Below are positions 39,641 to 51,345 of a stretch of DNA of 64,000 bases, piece by piece. Under the pieces are notes generated by a model that worked only from the letters and a program-made list of their open reading frames with translations, made no database searches and had not been told where the DNA came from. The DNA is from Adiantum capillus-veneris (Eukaryota; Streptophyta; Polypodiopsida; Polypodiales; Pteridaceae). The DNA is taken from NCBI GenBank assembly GCA_014529385.2, contig CM043969.1, positions 68,351,676 to 68,415,675 on the forward strand, in the 5' to 3' direction. Every line of letters begins with the position of its first letter. Position 1 is the stretch's first letter. Both the position numbers and the translations under genes were made by a program.

Positions 39641-41240
39641 AGCCTCCTATTCGCCCAACGTTGACTCCACTAAGTGGACGTTCGCTTGTAATGACTTTAA
39701 CACCATGGTCAGCATCAAGCGATGGGGAACGTTGGGCATCCACCAAGCCTCCTATTTGCCAGGTGCTGACTCCACTACATGACCTATAATTGCATCATCA
39801 CAAGGGTCTCTATTGAAGGTTAACATGCTCCCCTTATTGATGTAGATTCCTTCCTCAAAATCTAGTGAGGTGAAGGTTCATCGAGGGATAGATTGTCTAC
39901 AAAACAAATTAATTGTGAGAGTATACAAGCAGAACTATATGGTAATAAAGCATGAGGGGAATGTAAAGTACATGAGGAAATGATTAAATGCAAAAAATCA
40001 TGAAATGCTACCTTGCCATTAAGGAAGAATAAATTACACTTTGATAAAAGTAATCAATCAAGAGGTTTGGGCTTATGGATGAGTCTATCGATTAGCTAGT
40101 TATGGCTAAGGTTAAAACAACTACTCTAGTAGTAGAAAAGTTAGGAAGATTATATGATTTCATTGTGCATTTCAGCTTTGAATATCCAACTAACTGGCAC
40201 AACTCTAAACAAGAGCTTCAATGTTTCACTTTAAGCTTAATGGAAGTCTTTTCATTCATTTTTTTTCTTTTCGATTCAAAATTATTTTCTGTGTGTGCTT
40301 ATTTTGTATTCCCAAGGCTTTTTTGTTCTCAAAGTAAAGCACCCACACTGGGAACCTCTAGGGCTCTAGTACCATAGAGAATACATGTGATTGAAGTGTT
40401 AAATCAAGCTGGGATTTCTCTTAAACGCTTGGATCATTTTACCAACTAGGACTAGTGGTTAAGTAAATGAGTTAACCTAAAGTCACGACCTCCTAACCTC
40501 AAGGCTCAACTATAAGACTAAAATCTAGTTTATAAGCTTAAGCAAATACAAATTTATGCATCTATAATGGTAGATAACAAAACATAACTAAATGCACTTA
40601 AACAAACCATGGAAAACCACAATCAGCAAATATAATTATCCACAAGCATGAGTCATGGAAAGTAGTACACCTGGAGGTATGGAGGAGCTCTTTTTGTTGA
40701 AGAATATGTCCTCAGCCATGTGGATGGAGATCCATATAAGTTCTCTCAAGTTCCTACACAACAATATTAAGCAACAAGGTCCTATACCTCCAGGAGGCAT
40801 GTCAGTGTGAAAAGTCCAAAAATTCATGGAGAGCAAGCCGAAACAAAATCTAGACCCCTAACCTACCTATCTATCACCACTTATGGAATTAAGGGAAGAA
40901 AATATTATATAGACCGGGTGGCATCCCTAAGGATAGGCCTCTATCCTCATCATCTAGATTAAAAAAACCATTTTTAGTGAGGCCATAGTCTTCCTCGGTC
41001 TCTATTATGGATTCTTCATTGTCTTCTTGTGCACATATGTTAATCAACAACCTCAATGCGTGGATACTCATGAATAGGCATGTGTCACAAGAGAAATGGA
41101 CGTTGTTGGGTAGGGATCACTAGTAGTCCATAGACGTATCAACCATTCTAGCTCCTCAAAAAATTTCTCACACACAAGTTTCTCTACCAAATCCCATTCA
41201 CAAGTAAGTATAGGGTAACATATATGAAAAAAGGTCCTCC
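39641..41240. other. unassigned DNA, no gene recognised
   Basis: Contains an imperfect direct repeat of CACCAAGCCTCCTATT (39638 and 39738) and short frames (40102-40377 plus; 41071-40889 minus, with DNEESIIETEEDYGLT). None is recognisable. An inverted pair CACCTGGAGGTATGGAG (about 40669) and CTATACCTCCAGGAGG (about 40782) is present. No 5' LTR for element F is visible here. Confidence 0.5.
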
Positions 41241-42070
41241 AAGCTCAAGAATTTCAAAGAGGAAGGAGAGACTATCTCTTTTCTCACCTATGATGGCACT
41301 TTTGGCACCACAGACAAAGTCTTGGCCTTTATCCAAAAATTTGATGCGTCCTTTGGAGATGAGGGCTTCACATAGTCCTCTAAGCTACACCATGTAGCTA
41401 TGAATTTTTAAAATTATTCCCAACAATGGTGGGCTAGTCTATGAGGTAATGGTGAAGCTCCAAAGACATGGAAAACTCTCAAAGTTTCCAAAATGAAGCA
41501 ATTTCTTGCTAGCGATGCCAAAGACAAATTTCTTACCAAATGGAGAAGCTTGAAGCTATCTCCCAACAAGTCTATTCACAAGTATGTGAACAAGTTTTGG
41601 GATTTACATCTCAAAGCTATAGTCTACCAAAAAATAGACTTTGGAGAACAAAAACAACAATTTTGTGTTTGGGCTACCTGAATACATGGCCGAGTATGTC
41701 AACTCTCAAAGTCCTAGGACCACCGTTGAAGTCATCCACCATACTATGGTTGCTTCACAAGTTAATTTCCAAAAAGGGGCTAGGAGGAATTCTAAGCCCA
41801 TGGAAACTAGAGATCAAAATGAGCCTAGAGGGAAGAACAATGCTCAAACTCTTCCCAAGGCAACTCTAGCAACAACAACAACAACAAAACCAAGGAGAAA
41901 GGAGTCTAAAAAGGTAAGAATAAATGCTCTCCTGAAGCGTTAGAGCGTTTTTGCAAAGATAGAAAATGGTTCAAGTGCGGGGAGCAAGGACATGGCTATC
42001 GTACATGCCCCAAACAAAATGCACGCAATGATCCACCTAGGGCTTCTATGGTTGAAGCTTCAAAAGAGGA
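41241..42070 (+). pseudogene. gag: gag of chromovirus F
   Basis: Frames include ETISFLTYDGTFGTTDKVLA and SKLHHVAMNF (degenerate), MKQFLASDAKDKFLTKWRSL (41493-41681), LPEYMAEYVNSQSPRTTVEV (41641-41943) and the zinc knuckle FKCGEQGHGYRTCP near 41965, whose first Cys is Trp. The order matches gag of element G. At least five frame breaks. Confidence 0.85.
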
Positions 42071-42099
42071 TACTCATTGAAAAGGATCATCTCTTGCCT

Positions 42100-42680
42100 A
42101 TGCTTGGAGGAAGGTAAGGAAACATGATGCTTTTATCCTTTTTGACCCTAGCTCTACTCACAACTTCATATCAATGAAGTTGGCCACTAAGTTAGGCATA
42201 CAAGATTTTGAGATGGGAGACACTGTGACTACCAGTGGGGTTTTCAAGGAACAACATGCCAGGCTTCATGTCCAAAGCTACGTCGACAAAGAGGACTTTT
42301 TCATCTCCCCTCTCCAACATGAAGATGTTATCTTACGGGGACCATGGTTCAACCACATGGTTGTCAATATGAAGTTTCCTAAAAGGAGAATTTATTTCAA
42401 CTATAGAGAAAATAACATGTACATAGATGCTAATAAGTCGGGTCGTACTATACCCCTTGTAAATATGCTTGCTTTTGAGAAGTCAATGAAAAGATCAGTT
42501 AAAGAGTCCATAAATGATCCTAATGTTTTATCAAATCAAAGTGGTAGGAATCAAGAGGAATTAAAGGTGTCTAATTTCCTAAACAGATTCCAAGATGTCT
42601 TTATTGATGACATCCCTAGAGAGCTATCTTTAAAACGAGGGGATGATGACCATGCAATAGAGCTTCTCACCGCCCAATAA
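42100..42680 (+). pseudogene. pol: protease of chromovirus F
   Basis: Active site AFILFDPSSTHNFISMKLAT; element H has DPGSTHNF, so the Gly after the second position has become Ser, probably inactivating. It continues LHVQSYVDKEDFFISPLQHE, VILRGPWFNHMVVNMKFPKR and RFQDVFIDDIPRELSLKRGD, the usual run-in to RT. Confidence 0.85.
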
Positions 42681-43915
42681 TCCTCCCTATCGAGTTTCAC
42701 AAGCTCAACAAGAGGAGATCATGAGGCAAGTACATGAACTGGTTGAAATAGGGATGGTGAGGCCTAGCTCCTCTCCTTTCTCTTCACCAGTTCTTCTAGT
42801 GCAGAAGAAAGACGGAACATACAGCATGTGTGTTGACTATAGGGCACTAAATAGGATCACTATCAAAAATAGATTTCTCGTACCATGGGTAGAGGATATA
42901 TTTGATAAGCTACAAAAGGCTCTACCTACTTCAGTAGGATTGACCTATATCTTGTCATGCCTTTTGGCTTGACAAATGCTCCAGTCACATTTAAACGTTT
43001 AATGGAGAAGATTTTTAGGCCCTACTGCAAGTTCACTGTAGTATTCTTTCATGATATCATCATCTACTCCAATTCTCTCGAGGAGCATAAGCAACACCTT
43101 CAGGTAATCTTTCAAGTTTTAAGAGAGAATAAATTTTTCATTAATCAAAAGAAGAGTGTTTTTTTCTTGCAACATATTCAATAACTAGGCCATATTATTA
43201 TCACTCAAAATGGCATCTGTATGGATCCAACCAAGCTAGAGGTAATAAAAGGATGGCCTAATCCAAGGAATCTACATGAGCTACGAAGCTTTATTGGTAT
43301 GTTTGCATAATATAGATGCTTCATAGAAAAATTCTCGCAAATAGCAGGACCATTACATGACTTAACAAAAAATAAAGCTAAGTGCACATGGACTGCAAAA
43401 GAGCAAAATGCTTTTGAGAAGCTCAAAGAGAAGCTTACCTCTCAATTTGTGCTTACACTATCAAATCTCTCAAAACCATTTGAGGTCCAATGTGATGCTT
43501 GTGGAGATTGCCTTGGAGCAATCTTGCTTCAAGAAGGGCATGCCATAGCATATGAAAGTCAAAGATTCAATTCCGATGAGCGAGTATTGGGCATATACGA
43601 AAAGGAGCTACAAGTTGTTCTACATGCCCTTGACACATGGAAGAATTATCTTTTGGGGACTCCACTCATCCTACAAACGGATCACCAAAGTCTTAATTAC
43701 TTCATGATGCAAACCAAGCTCTCCGACAAACAAAGAGGTGGAAAAATTTTCTTTCGCAATTTAGCTTTCATATTGATCACATTGCTGGCAAGCACAATCA
43801 AGTGGCTGATGCATTATCAGGACCAAGGGAAAATTCCGTGTCTATAGCAAATCACAATGATCTATCTTTCATGATAGATAAGTATGTTACTGACCCCGAT
43901 TTCAAGGATTTCATT
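42681..43915 (+). pseudogene. pol: RT and RNase H of chromovirus F
   Basis: NPPYRVSQAQQEEIMRQVHE, then [20 protein letters not shown] and RIDL-region lost: about 45 residues between DIFDKLQ and [20 protein letters not shown] are deleted. The catalytic box reads VVFFHDIIIYS in place of FFDDI, losing an essential Asp. RNase H has LSKPFEVQCDACGDCLGAIL, YEKELQVVLHALDTW and LQTDHQSLNYFM. Several further stops. Confidence 0.9.
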
Positions 43916-45300
43916 TAAGCCCTTGCCTTAGGGAAGAAAGAGGAAACATTCACCTTGCAAGATGGTTATCTCCTCTATGGCAATAGGCTATGTATTACTA
44001 GCTCGCTTTGTGAGAAAGTAATGTATAAATCCCATGCTCGTACTTATGCAAAGCATAGAGGAATTCAACCTACTCTTCAAGGAGTAGAGACCTACTTCTA
44101 ATGGCCCACTATGAAAGTAGATATACAAGAGTATGTTTCAAAATGTGTGGTGTGTCAAAAGACAAAGTATGATAGAGGGAAGCAACCTGGATTGCTCCAG
44201 CCATTGCCAATTCCTTACTCACCATGGGAGAGCATATCCATGGATTTTACCTTTGGATTTCCCAAGTCTATCCATGGGAATACATGAATATGGACAATAG
44301 TCGACAGGTTTAGCAAAAAAGCAGATTTTATGCCCGTCAAAAAGACTATTAAGGCACTTCAAATGGAAACTCTCTTCATATCTCAGATTTTCAAGTACCA
44401 TGGCTTGCCAACATCCATAGTGTCAGACAGGGATCCTAGAATGACCATTAATTTTTGGAAGGGTCTCTTTGAGAATCTAGGTACAAAGCTAAATTTTTCT
44501 TTGGCCTATCACTCACAAACGAATGGCCAATGTGAAATAGCAAACCTTTCGATTCTAAATCTATGTTACGGAAGTAGATCAATGCTCACAATGGGAGAAG
44601 TATTTACCCCTTGTAGAGTATGCGTACAACAACCCTGTACATCCTTCTACCGGAAAGGCACCTTTCAAGGTCATAGAGGGAAGATCTAAAAGTCCCTTGC
44701 TACTTAAAGTACATAGAAAGATCTTCGCTGCTGCTGATGAGTATAGCCAAGATTTGCAAGAATCTTTTCAAAAGATTAAAGAGACTATATCTATCTAATA
44801 GCAAAGACAAAAGGTTGCTACTGACAAGCACCAAAGAGCCTTAGCCTTTAAGGGAAAATGATTGGGTCTTGCTAAAATTCCCCAAGGCTTGGAAAACTAC
44901 GGGGAAAAATCCTACGGGCCACCAAAAGTATTATGCTAAGCCAGCAAAAAGACTTTATGGTCCTTTTCAAATCCATAAACCAATCAATGAGATGGCCTAT
45001 CAATTAAAGTTTCCCAATCATTGGCTCATACACAATGCTTTTCATGTGAGCCTACTTAAGCCTTACAAAGGAGAGCCACCAAGAGAACCAATAGTTGAGG
45101 ACCCCGCGAAGATCAAGAAGAGGTGCTTTAGTCCAAATCCATCCTTCGACATGAAGACAAGGTATTAAGACATGGTAAGATTATTCGATAGTATCTTATT
45201 AAATTCAAAAGTTATCCTTTTGAAGATGCTAGATGGATGCAAGGAACACAGCTTAAGGATAGTATGAACCTTGTCAATACTTACAATGCTACACTAGAGT
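43916..45300 (+). pseudogene. pol: integrase and chromodomain-like tail of chromovirus F
   Basis: Zinc module HARTYAKHRGIQPTLQ ... VSKCVVCQKTKYDRGKQ. Core ESISMDFTFGFPKSIHG, HGLPTSIVSDRDPRMTINFW and HSQTNGQCEIANLS, so all three acidic residues can be read. Tail: LKFPKAWKTTGKNPTGHQ, KRLYGPFQIHKPINEMAYQL, and after 45140 ILRHEDKVLRHGKIIR, YLIKFKSYPFEDARWMQ, a chromodomain-like module used by chromoviruses to target chromatin. Multiple stops. Confidence 0.88.
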
Positions 45301-45657
45301 AAGCTAATGTAAATTCTTTTTAAATGAACAATGTTTTTGTCTTATAAGACTAGTTCTCTTTTTATTGTGCACAAATTCAAGTAGTATGCATGCTTAGAAT
45401 CATGTTTGTAATGACCACGTCTCCCAAACACCAAGTAGAATTTGTCACCTACTCTAGGACTATGATATGGACTAAAGAGTAGACATGCTTGCGGGAGATG
45501 AGTCTCTCAAGCACCAAATGGACTAATTATCCATTCTAGAATGATGTTGTAAGGTAAAAAGGGATCCTCTACCTACTAAGAAACGTAGACTTATGACCAA
45601 GGCTTTATCTTCTCTACCTCATAGTTGAGGATGACTATGGTTTCAAGAGAGAGGTAA
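45301..45657 (+). other. 3' untranslated region and polypurine tract of F
   Basis: No coding sequence. It ends with TTTCAAGAGAGAGGTAA before the LTR start, equivalent to the tract found beside the 3' LTRs of G and H. Confidence 0.7.
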
Positions 45658-46414
45658 TGTGATAAAATCTAATATCTACCTATCCCAAATGATTTTCTCA
45701 TATTGAATTGATCATTTAATGTGGAAAAATGAATGGGAACAAGAGTTAGAATACATATATGTGCTTTTAGATCTATCTCAGCACGGGACCAAAGGGGAGA
45801 GAAGACTACATCTCATTGAGGGTCCAAAAAGAAGATGGTCTACCAAAGAGAAAGGAGAGGATAATGGAGCTTAAAATACCTTAGTGTTAGCTTCATTAAA
45901 TACCTCCAAAGGTTAGTGCTAAAAGTCCTTAGACCTAGGACCTTTAGGTACTTTAGACCTTAGGCAAGCTAGGCATTTTCTTGAGGTGCTTGATGTTCTT
46001 GAACCGATTAAGGTACTTGAGGTGCTTGAAAGTCAACAAGGTGCCTACAAAGGAGAGGGAAAGCCCTAAGATTAGGGGATGAGATAGAATACACTCCGAC
46101 ACACTCAAGAGTCTCCCTTTCCACAAGAGGCATAAAGGACACATGTCAAGCCCTTAGCTAGGTTACCCTCAAAGTGTGCCTAAATCCTATTGGATGGCCT
46201 TGAGGGAGGTCGATTGACAATTTAGATTAATTAAATAATTAATCAAGTTCTCTCTCTCAAAAGGGAAAAGGAGGACACTTGTCCAAATGCTACCTGTATT
46301 GCTTGAAATGACCAAAGCTTGTGATTCGCCTGGCCTTGGCATGGAACAATGAGGTGCAAGCTAAAGTAAGGAGAGAGAGGGGTCGACCAAGTCAAGGAAG
46401 GGCTCTCATTTTTG

Positions 46415-46446
<32 letters not shown>
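45658..46446 (+). repeat. 3' LTR of F, first part
   Basis: Starts TGTGATAAAATCTAATATC, the same end as the G and H LTRs read from their strand (TGTCATAAAATCTAATATC). It runs into a CA microsatellite (about 46423-46446), where element G is inserted. Continues at 61306. Confidence 0.85.
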
Positions 46447-46451
<5 letters not shown>

Positions 46452-47228
46452 TGGTAATGGCATATGAACTTTGAGAATAGCGGAATTAAGAGAATTAGAG
46501 TGAGCATTTTTGTGAGACTACTTTGAGAACATAGAGGGTGAACTTAATTAGCAGTAGCAACATGACCATAATACTTAATTTACTTGGCATGAACAATACT
46601 TTTGCAAGAGAGAGAGTTAGAGAACTTGAAAATAGTTGAGGTTCGGATTTATGTGGAGCCGGTCCCCCCTCCAATATGCTTTTGTATTATAGATTCTGCC
46701 ATCAAGAGAGACTTGGTACAATACAATCTTTGTGTTCCTTGTGACCTAGGTGATGCAATGAAGATGGAAAGCTTCATGCATCACGAGCATAACATAATCT
46801 TTGTAAAAAGAATTAACCATCCCCGACCTCAGTCCCAAGGCCTCAAAAACCTTCAAAGGTGGAGAGAGCTAGCGGGGAATGAGGGTAGGGAAGAGGAAAA
46901 GAAACATTGATAGGAGAAAGAAATAGTTCCTCACTTATTATCACTCTTCTTGCTTAACATACATAATAGCATAGTAATGAAGATGGAGAAGATGGCAAGC
47001 TTAAGCATTGGAGCATGACTCTTGGTTGGATTTGCATTCCATAGCCAAGAGTGTTGGTGTAGGCTCTCAAATTTGGTTGGATTTGCATTCCATAGCCAAG
47101 AGTGTTGGTGTAGGCTCTCAACTTCTCTACAAGCTTGGAGAAGGAAATGGAGCTCTTGCACTTTGTACCTCACACAATGAGTGTGTGTGTGTGTGTGTGT
47201 GTGGGTGTGTGTGTGAGTGTGTGTGTGG

Positions 47229-47294
<66 letters not shown>

Positions 47295-48262
47295 GTATAC
47301 CCCCCAAGCTAGCCCCTAGCTTCCTTGGGCGACCCCCCTTGTAGCTCATGCTAGAAGATGATTGGACCCCTACAAGCCTAGCCAATCACGTGTAGGGTGC
47401 ATATCAAGCAACCATGCTAGCCTTGGGACAAGTGTCCCCCTTTCCCCTTTGAGAGAGAGGACTTGATATGCATAATCAATTAAATAAATTAGCTAAATTA
47501 TCATTGGACCCCTTGAGAGGCCAACCAATAGGCTTTAGGCACATCATGAGGGCAACATGAAGAGGAACTTGACAAGTGTCCTTGTTACTTGTTTAGACTA
47601 AGCTTTAGGCACATCATGAGGGCAACATGAAGAGGAACTTGACAAGTGTCCTTGTTACTTGTTTAGACTAAGCTTGCCTTGTGTGAGGGGGTGTGTGTTC
47701 TCTCTCATGCTCCTAAGATGAGGGCTCGCCCCCCCTTGAGTAGGGATCATGTTTGACTTTTGGAACTCCTCAAGCCCCTCAAGCACCTTAGTCATGAAGC
47801 ACCTTAGTCACCTAAGATGAGGGCTCTGCCCCCCTTGAGTAGGGATCATGTTTGACTTTTGGAACTCCTCAACTCCCTTAAGCACCTTAGTCATGGAGAA
47901 CCTTAGCGCCTTAGTCATTAAGCACCTCAAGCACCTTAGTCAACAAGCGCGACAAGCACCTCAAGCACCTTAGTCAGAAAGCAGGTTGAGCACCTCAAGC
48001 TTGGGCGGGGTTCCCACCTCAAGCACAATCCTAGCTTGCCTAAGGTCAAAGGACTTTTAACACTAGCCTTTGAAGTTATTTAATAGCCTTGCTCTTGTCA
48101 AACCCTCTCTCATTTGGACCCCTTTAACCTTGGCCCGTCTTGAGATAGATCCATAAGCACATGTCTATATTCTAACCCTTTCTCCCATTCATTCTCCCAC
48201 ATTAGATAATGAGTTTAATATGAAAAATAATTTGGGTTGGTTAGATATTAGATTTTATGACA
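46447..48262 (-). repeat. 3' LTR of G (1.8 kb, enlarged by tandem duplications)
   Basis: Ends GATTTTATGACA, with the purine tract beyond it. It aligns with 53658-55089 plus 61202-61305, but three segments present once in that copy are doubled here: a 51-bp period at 47022-47121, a 70-bp period at 47531-47670, and a 99-bp period starting at 47712 and 47811. It also has a GT run plus a 35-base G tract and many CACCTTAGTCA repeats (47788-47980). Confidence 0.9.
47180..47293. repeat. GT microsatellite running into 35 consecutive G
   Basis: An imperfect GT run from about 47180 to 47258, then an uninterrupted run of 35 G (47259-47293). The corresponding place in the 5' LTR of G (54345-54372) has GA repeats and no G run. 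Confidence 0.95.
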
Positions 48263-48639
48263 ATATCTCTCTTTTGAAATCATAGTTTTCCTCGACTATG
48301 AGGTAGAAGAGATAAATCCATAGTCATTAGTCGATATTTATTAGCAGGTAGAGGATCCCTTTTAACCGTACGACATCATTCCAAGATGGATGACTAATCC
48401 ATTTGGGGCTTGGGAGACTTAGCTACCGTAAGCATGTCTGTTCTTGTGTCCATTTCATTCTTCCAAAGTAGAGTGATAAAGTCTACTTGGTGTTTGAGAG
48501 ACGTCGTCATCACAAACATGATTCTAAGCATGCATACTACTTAAATTTGTGCACAATAAAAACATAATTAGTCTTATAAAACAAAAACATTGATCATTTA
48601 AAAGAAACATTTTCTTAGTCTAATGTAGCATTGTAAGCA
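48263..48639 (-). other. polypurine tract and 3' untranslated region of G
   Basis: Purine tract (minus AAAAGAGAGATAT) beside the LTR, then non-coding sequence similar to 56643-57020 of H and to 45301-45657 of F read in reverse. Confidence 0.7.
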
Positions 48640-49998
48640 TGGACAAGGTTCATGCTATCCTTAAGCTGTATTCCTTGCATCCATCTAGCATCTTCAAAAG
48701 GATAATTTTTTAACTTGATAAGATATCGTCAATTAACCTTACCATGTCGTAGTACCTTGTCCTCTTGCCGAAGGATAGCTTCGGATTGTAGCACCTCTTC
48801 TTGGTCTTTGATTTCTGGAGGGTCTTCAATAATTGGTTCTCTTGGTGACTCTCCTTTGTAGGGCTTAAGTAGGTTCACATAAAAAGAATTGTGTATGAGT
48901 CAATGGCTGGGCAACTTGAGTTGATAAGCCATTGATTGGCTTCAAGATTTGAAAAGGACCATAGTATCTTTTTGCTAGTTTAGCATAATCTTTTGATGGC
49001 ACATATGATTTTTACCCATTGTTTGCCTTAATCAAACCTTGGGAAACTTGAGTAATACCCAATCATTTTCTTTGAATGTTAAGGCCCTTCTGTGCTTATC
49101 AACAATAGCCTTTTTCCTTTGTTGAGAAATGGATATAGCCTCCTAAATCTTTTGGAAAGATTCTTGTAGGTCTCGGCTATACTCATCAGTAGTAGTGAAG
49201 GTTCCCATGTAATTTAAGTAGCAAGGGACTTTTAGGTCTTCCATCTATGATCTCAAAAGGTGCCTTGCCTGTAGTAGTATGGAGAGTATTATTGTACACA
49301 TACTCTACAAGTGGTAAGTACTTTTTCCATTGTGAGCGTTGATCTACTTCTGTAACATAAGTCTTTAGTAGATCGAGAATTGTAAGGTTGGCTCACTTTG
49401 GCCATCAGTTTGTGGGTGATAGGCCAAAGAGAAATTCAATCTTGTGCCTAGATTTTCAAAGCCTTTCCAAAAATTATTGGTCATCTTAGGATCTCTATCT
49501 GACACGATGGATGTTGGAAATCCATGGTATTTGAAAATCTGATATATGAAGAGGGTTGCCATTTGGTGTGCCTTAATAGTCTCTTTGATAGGAATAAAGT
49601 GTGCTTGCTTGCTAAACCTGTCGGATTATTGTCCATATTCCCATATTTCCATGCATAGACTTAGGTAATCCAAAGATAAAATCCATGGATATACTCTCCC
49701 ATGGTGAATTAGGGATTGGCAATGTCTGGAGTAATCCAGGTTGCTTCCCTCTATCATACTTGGTCTTTTGGCATATCACACATTTTGAAACATACTCTTG
49801 TATGTCTACTTTCATGGTAGGCCAATAGAAGTACGTCTCTACTCCTCGAAGAGTAGGTTGAATACCTTCATGCCGCGCATAGGGAGGAGCATGGGATTCA
49901 TACATGGCTTTCTCACATAGAGAGTAGGTAACTCGTAGCCTATTTCCATGGAGAAGATAACCATCTTGCAAGGTGAATGGTTCTTCTTTCTTCCCCAA
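48640..49998 (-). pseudogene. pol: integrase and chromodomain-like tail of G
   Basis: Zinc module HAPPYARHEGIQPTLRGVET, FYWPTMKVDIQEYVSKCVIC (49998-49612). Core ESISMDFIFGLPKSMHG, VSDRDPKMTNNFWKGF and HPQTDGQSEPTL (49562-49365); the frame breaks between and after these. The tail at about 48790-48640 reads EDKVLRHGKV, stop, RYLIKLKNYPFEDARWMQ, the chromodomain-like module. Confidence 0.88.
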
Positions 49999-50078
49999 TG
50001 CAAGGTTTTACATTATGTCTCTAAAGTCAGGGTCAGTAGCATACTCATCTAATATTGAAGATAGATCATTGTGAGTTG

Positions 50079-51345
50079 CTATAGACACTGCATTAACTCT
50101 TGATCGTCATGAAAGTGCATCGGCCACTTGATTATGCTTACCAGCAATGTGAGTAATATGAAAATAAAATTGCAAAAGAAATTTGCCCACCTCATTTGTT
50201 TGTAGAAAAGCTTGGTTTGCGTCATGAAGTACTTCAGACTTTGGTGTTGTGTTCTGTTTGCAAAATAAATGGAGTCTCCAAAAGATAGTGCTTCCATGTT
50301 TCTAGGGCATGTAGAAGAGCTAAAAGATCTTTTTCGTATATGCCCAAGACCCGTTCATCGGCATTGAGCCTTAGGATCTCATATGCTATGGCATGCCCTT
50401 CTTGAAGAAAAAATCCTCCAAGTCAATCACCACAAGCATCACATTGGACCTCAAACGACTTTGAGAGACCCGGAAGCATAAGGACCGGTTGGGAGTTAAG
50501 CTTCTCTTTGAGCTTGTCAAAAGCATTTTTCTTTTTAGCAGTCCATGAGTACTTAACATTCTTCTTTGTTAAGTCATGCAATGGTCCCACTATTTGAGAG
50601 AATTTGGCTATGAAGCATCTATAGTATACACACATACCAATAAAGCTTCTTAGCTCGTTTAGATTCCTTGGATTAGTAGGCCATGCTTTTATTACCTCCA
50701 ACTTTGATGGATCCATATGGATACTATCTTGAGAGATAATGTGACCTAAGTATTGAATCTCTTGAAGCAAAAATTCACTCTTCTTTTGATTGATAAAAAT
50801 CTTGTTCTCCCTCAAAGCTTAAAAAATTACATGGAGATGTTATTTGCACTCCTTCAAAGACTTGAGTAGATGATGATATCATCAAAGAACACTTTAGTGA
50901 ACTTACGGTAGGGTCTAAATATTTTCTCCATCAAACGATTGAATGTGATTGGAGCATTAGTCAAGCCAAAAGGCATGACTAGATATTCATAAAGACCAAA
51001 CATTGTATGGAATGCGGTCTTTAGGATATCTTCATTCACTATCCTTATTTGATGATAGCCACTTTTAAGGTCAATCCTACTAAAGTACATCAAACCTTGT
51101 AGCTTATCAAACATATCTTCTACCCACAGTACGGGAAATTTGTTTTTGATAGTGATATGGTTTAGCGCTCGATAGTCCACACACATGCGGTATGTACCAT
51201 CTTTCTTTTTCACTAAAAGGACTAGAGAACAAAAGGGAGAGGAGCTAGGCCTCACCATCCCTTTGTCTACCAGTTTATGTACTTACCTCATGATCTCCTC
51301 TTGTTGAGCTTGGGAAACTTGATAAGGAGGCTTGTTAGGCGGTGA
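50079..51345 (-). pseudogene. pol: RT and RNase H of G
   Basis: 51258-50854 is the best RT piece: [80 protein letters not shown] and [12 protein letters not shown] with both catalytic Asps. 50815-50423 continues with YLGHIISQDSIHMDPSKLEV and LSKSFEVQCDACGD. 50297-50079 has the end of RNase H (NRTQHQSLKYFMTQTKLF, where the usual TDHQS Asp is lost). Confidence 0.9.

Noticed and set aside
40102..40377. 91-codon plus frame
   Set aside because: Phe/Leu-rich, no homologous feature recognised, typical of chance frames in AT-rich DNA.
47008..47385. Frames with poly-Gly, poly-Pro and Cys-Val repeats on both strands
   Set aside because: They are translations of the GT/G microsatellite inside an LTR.
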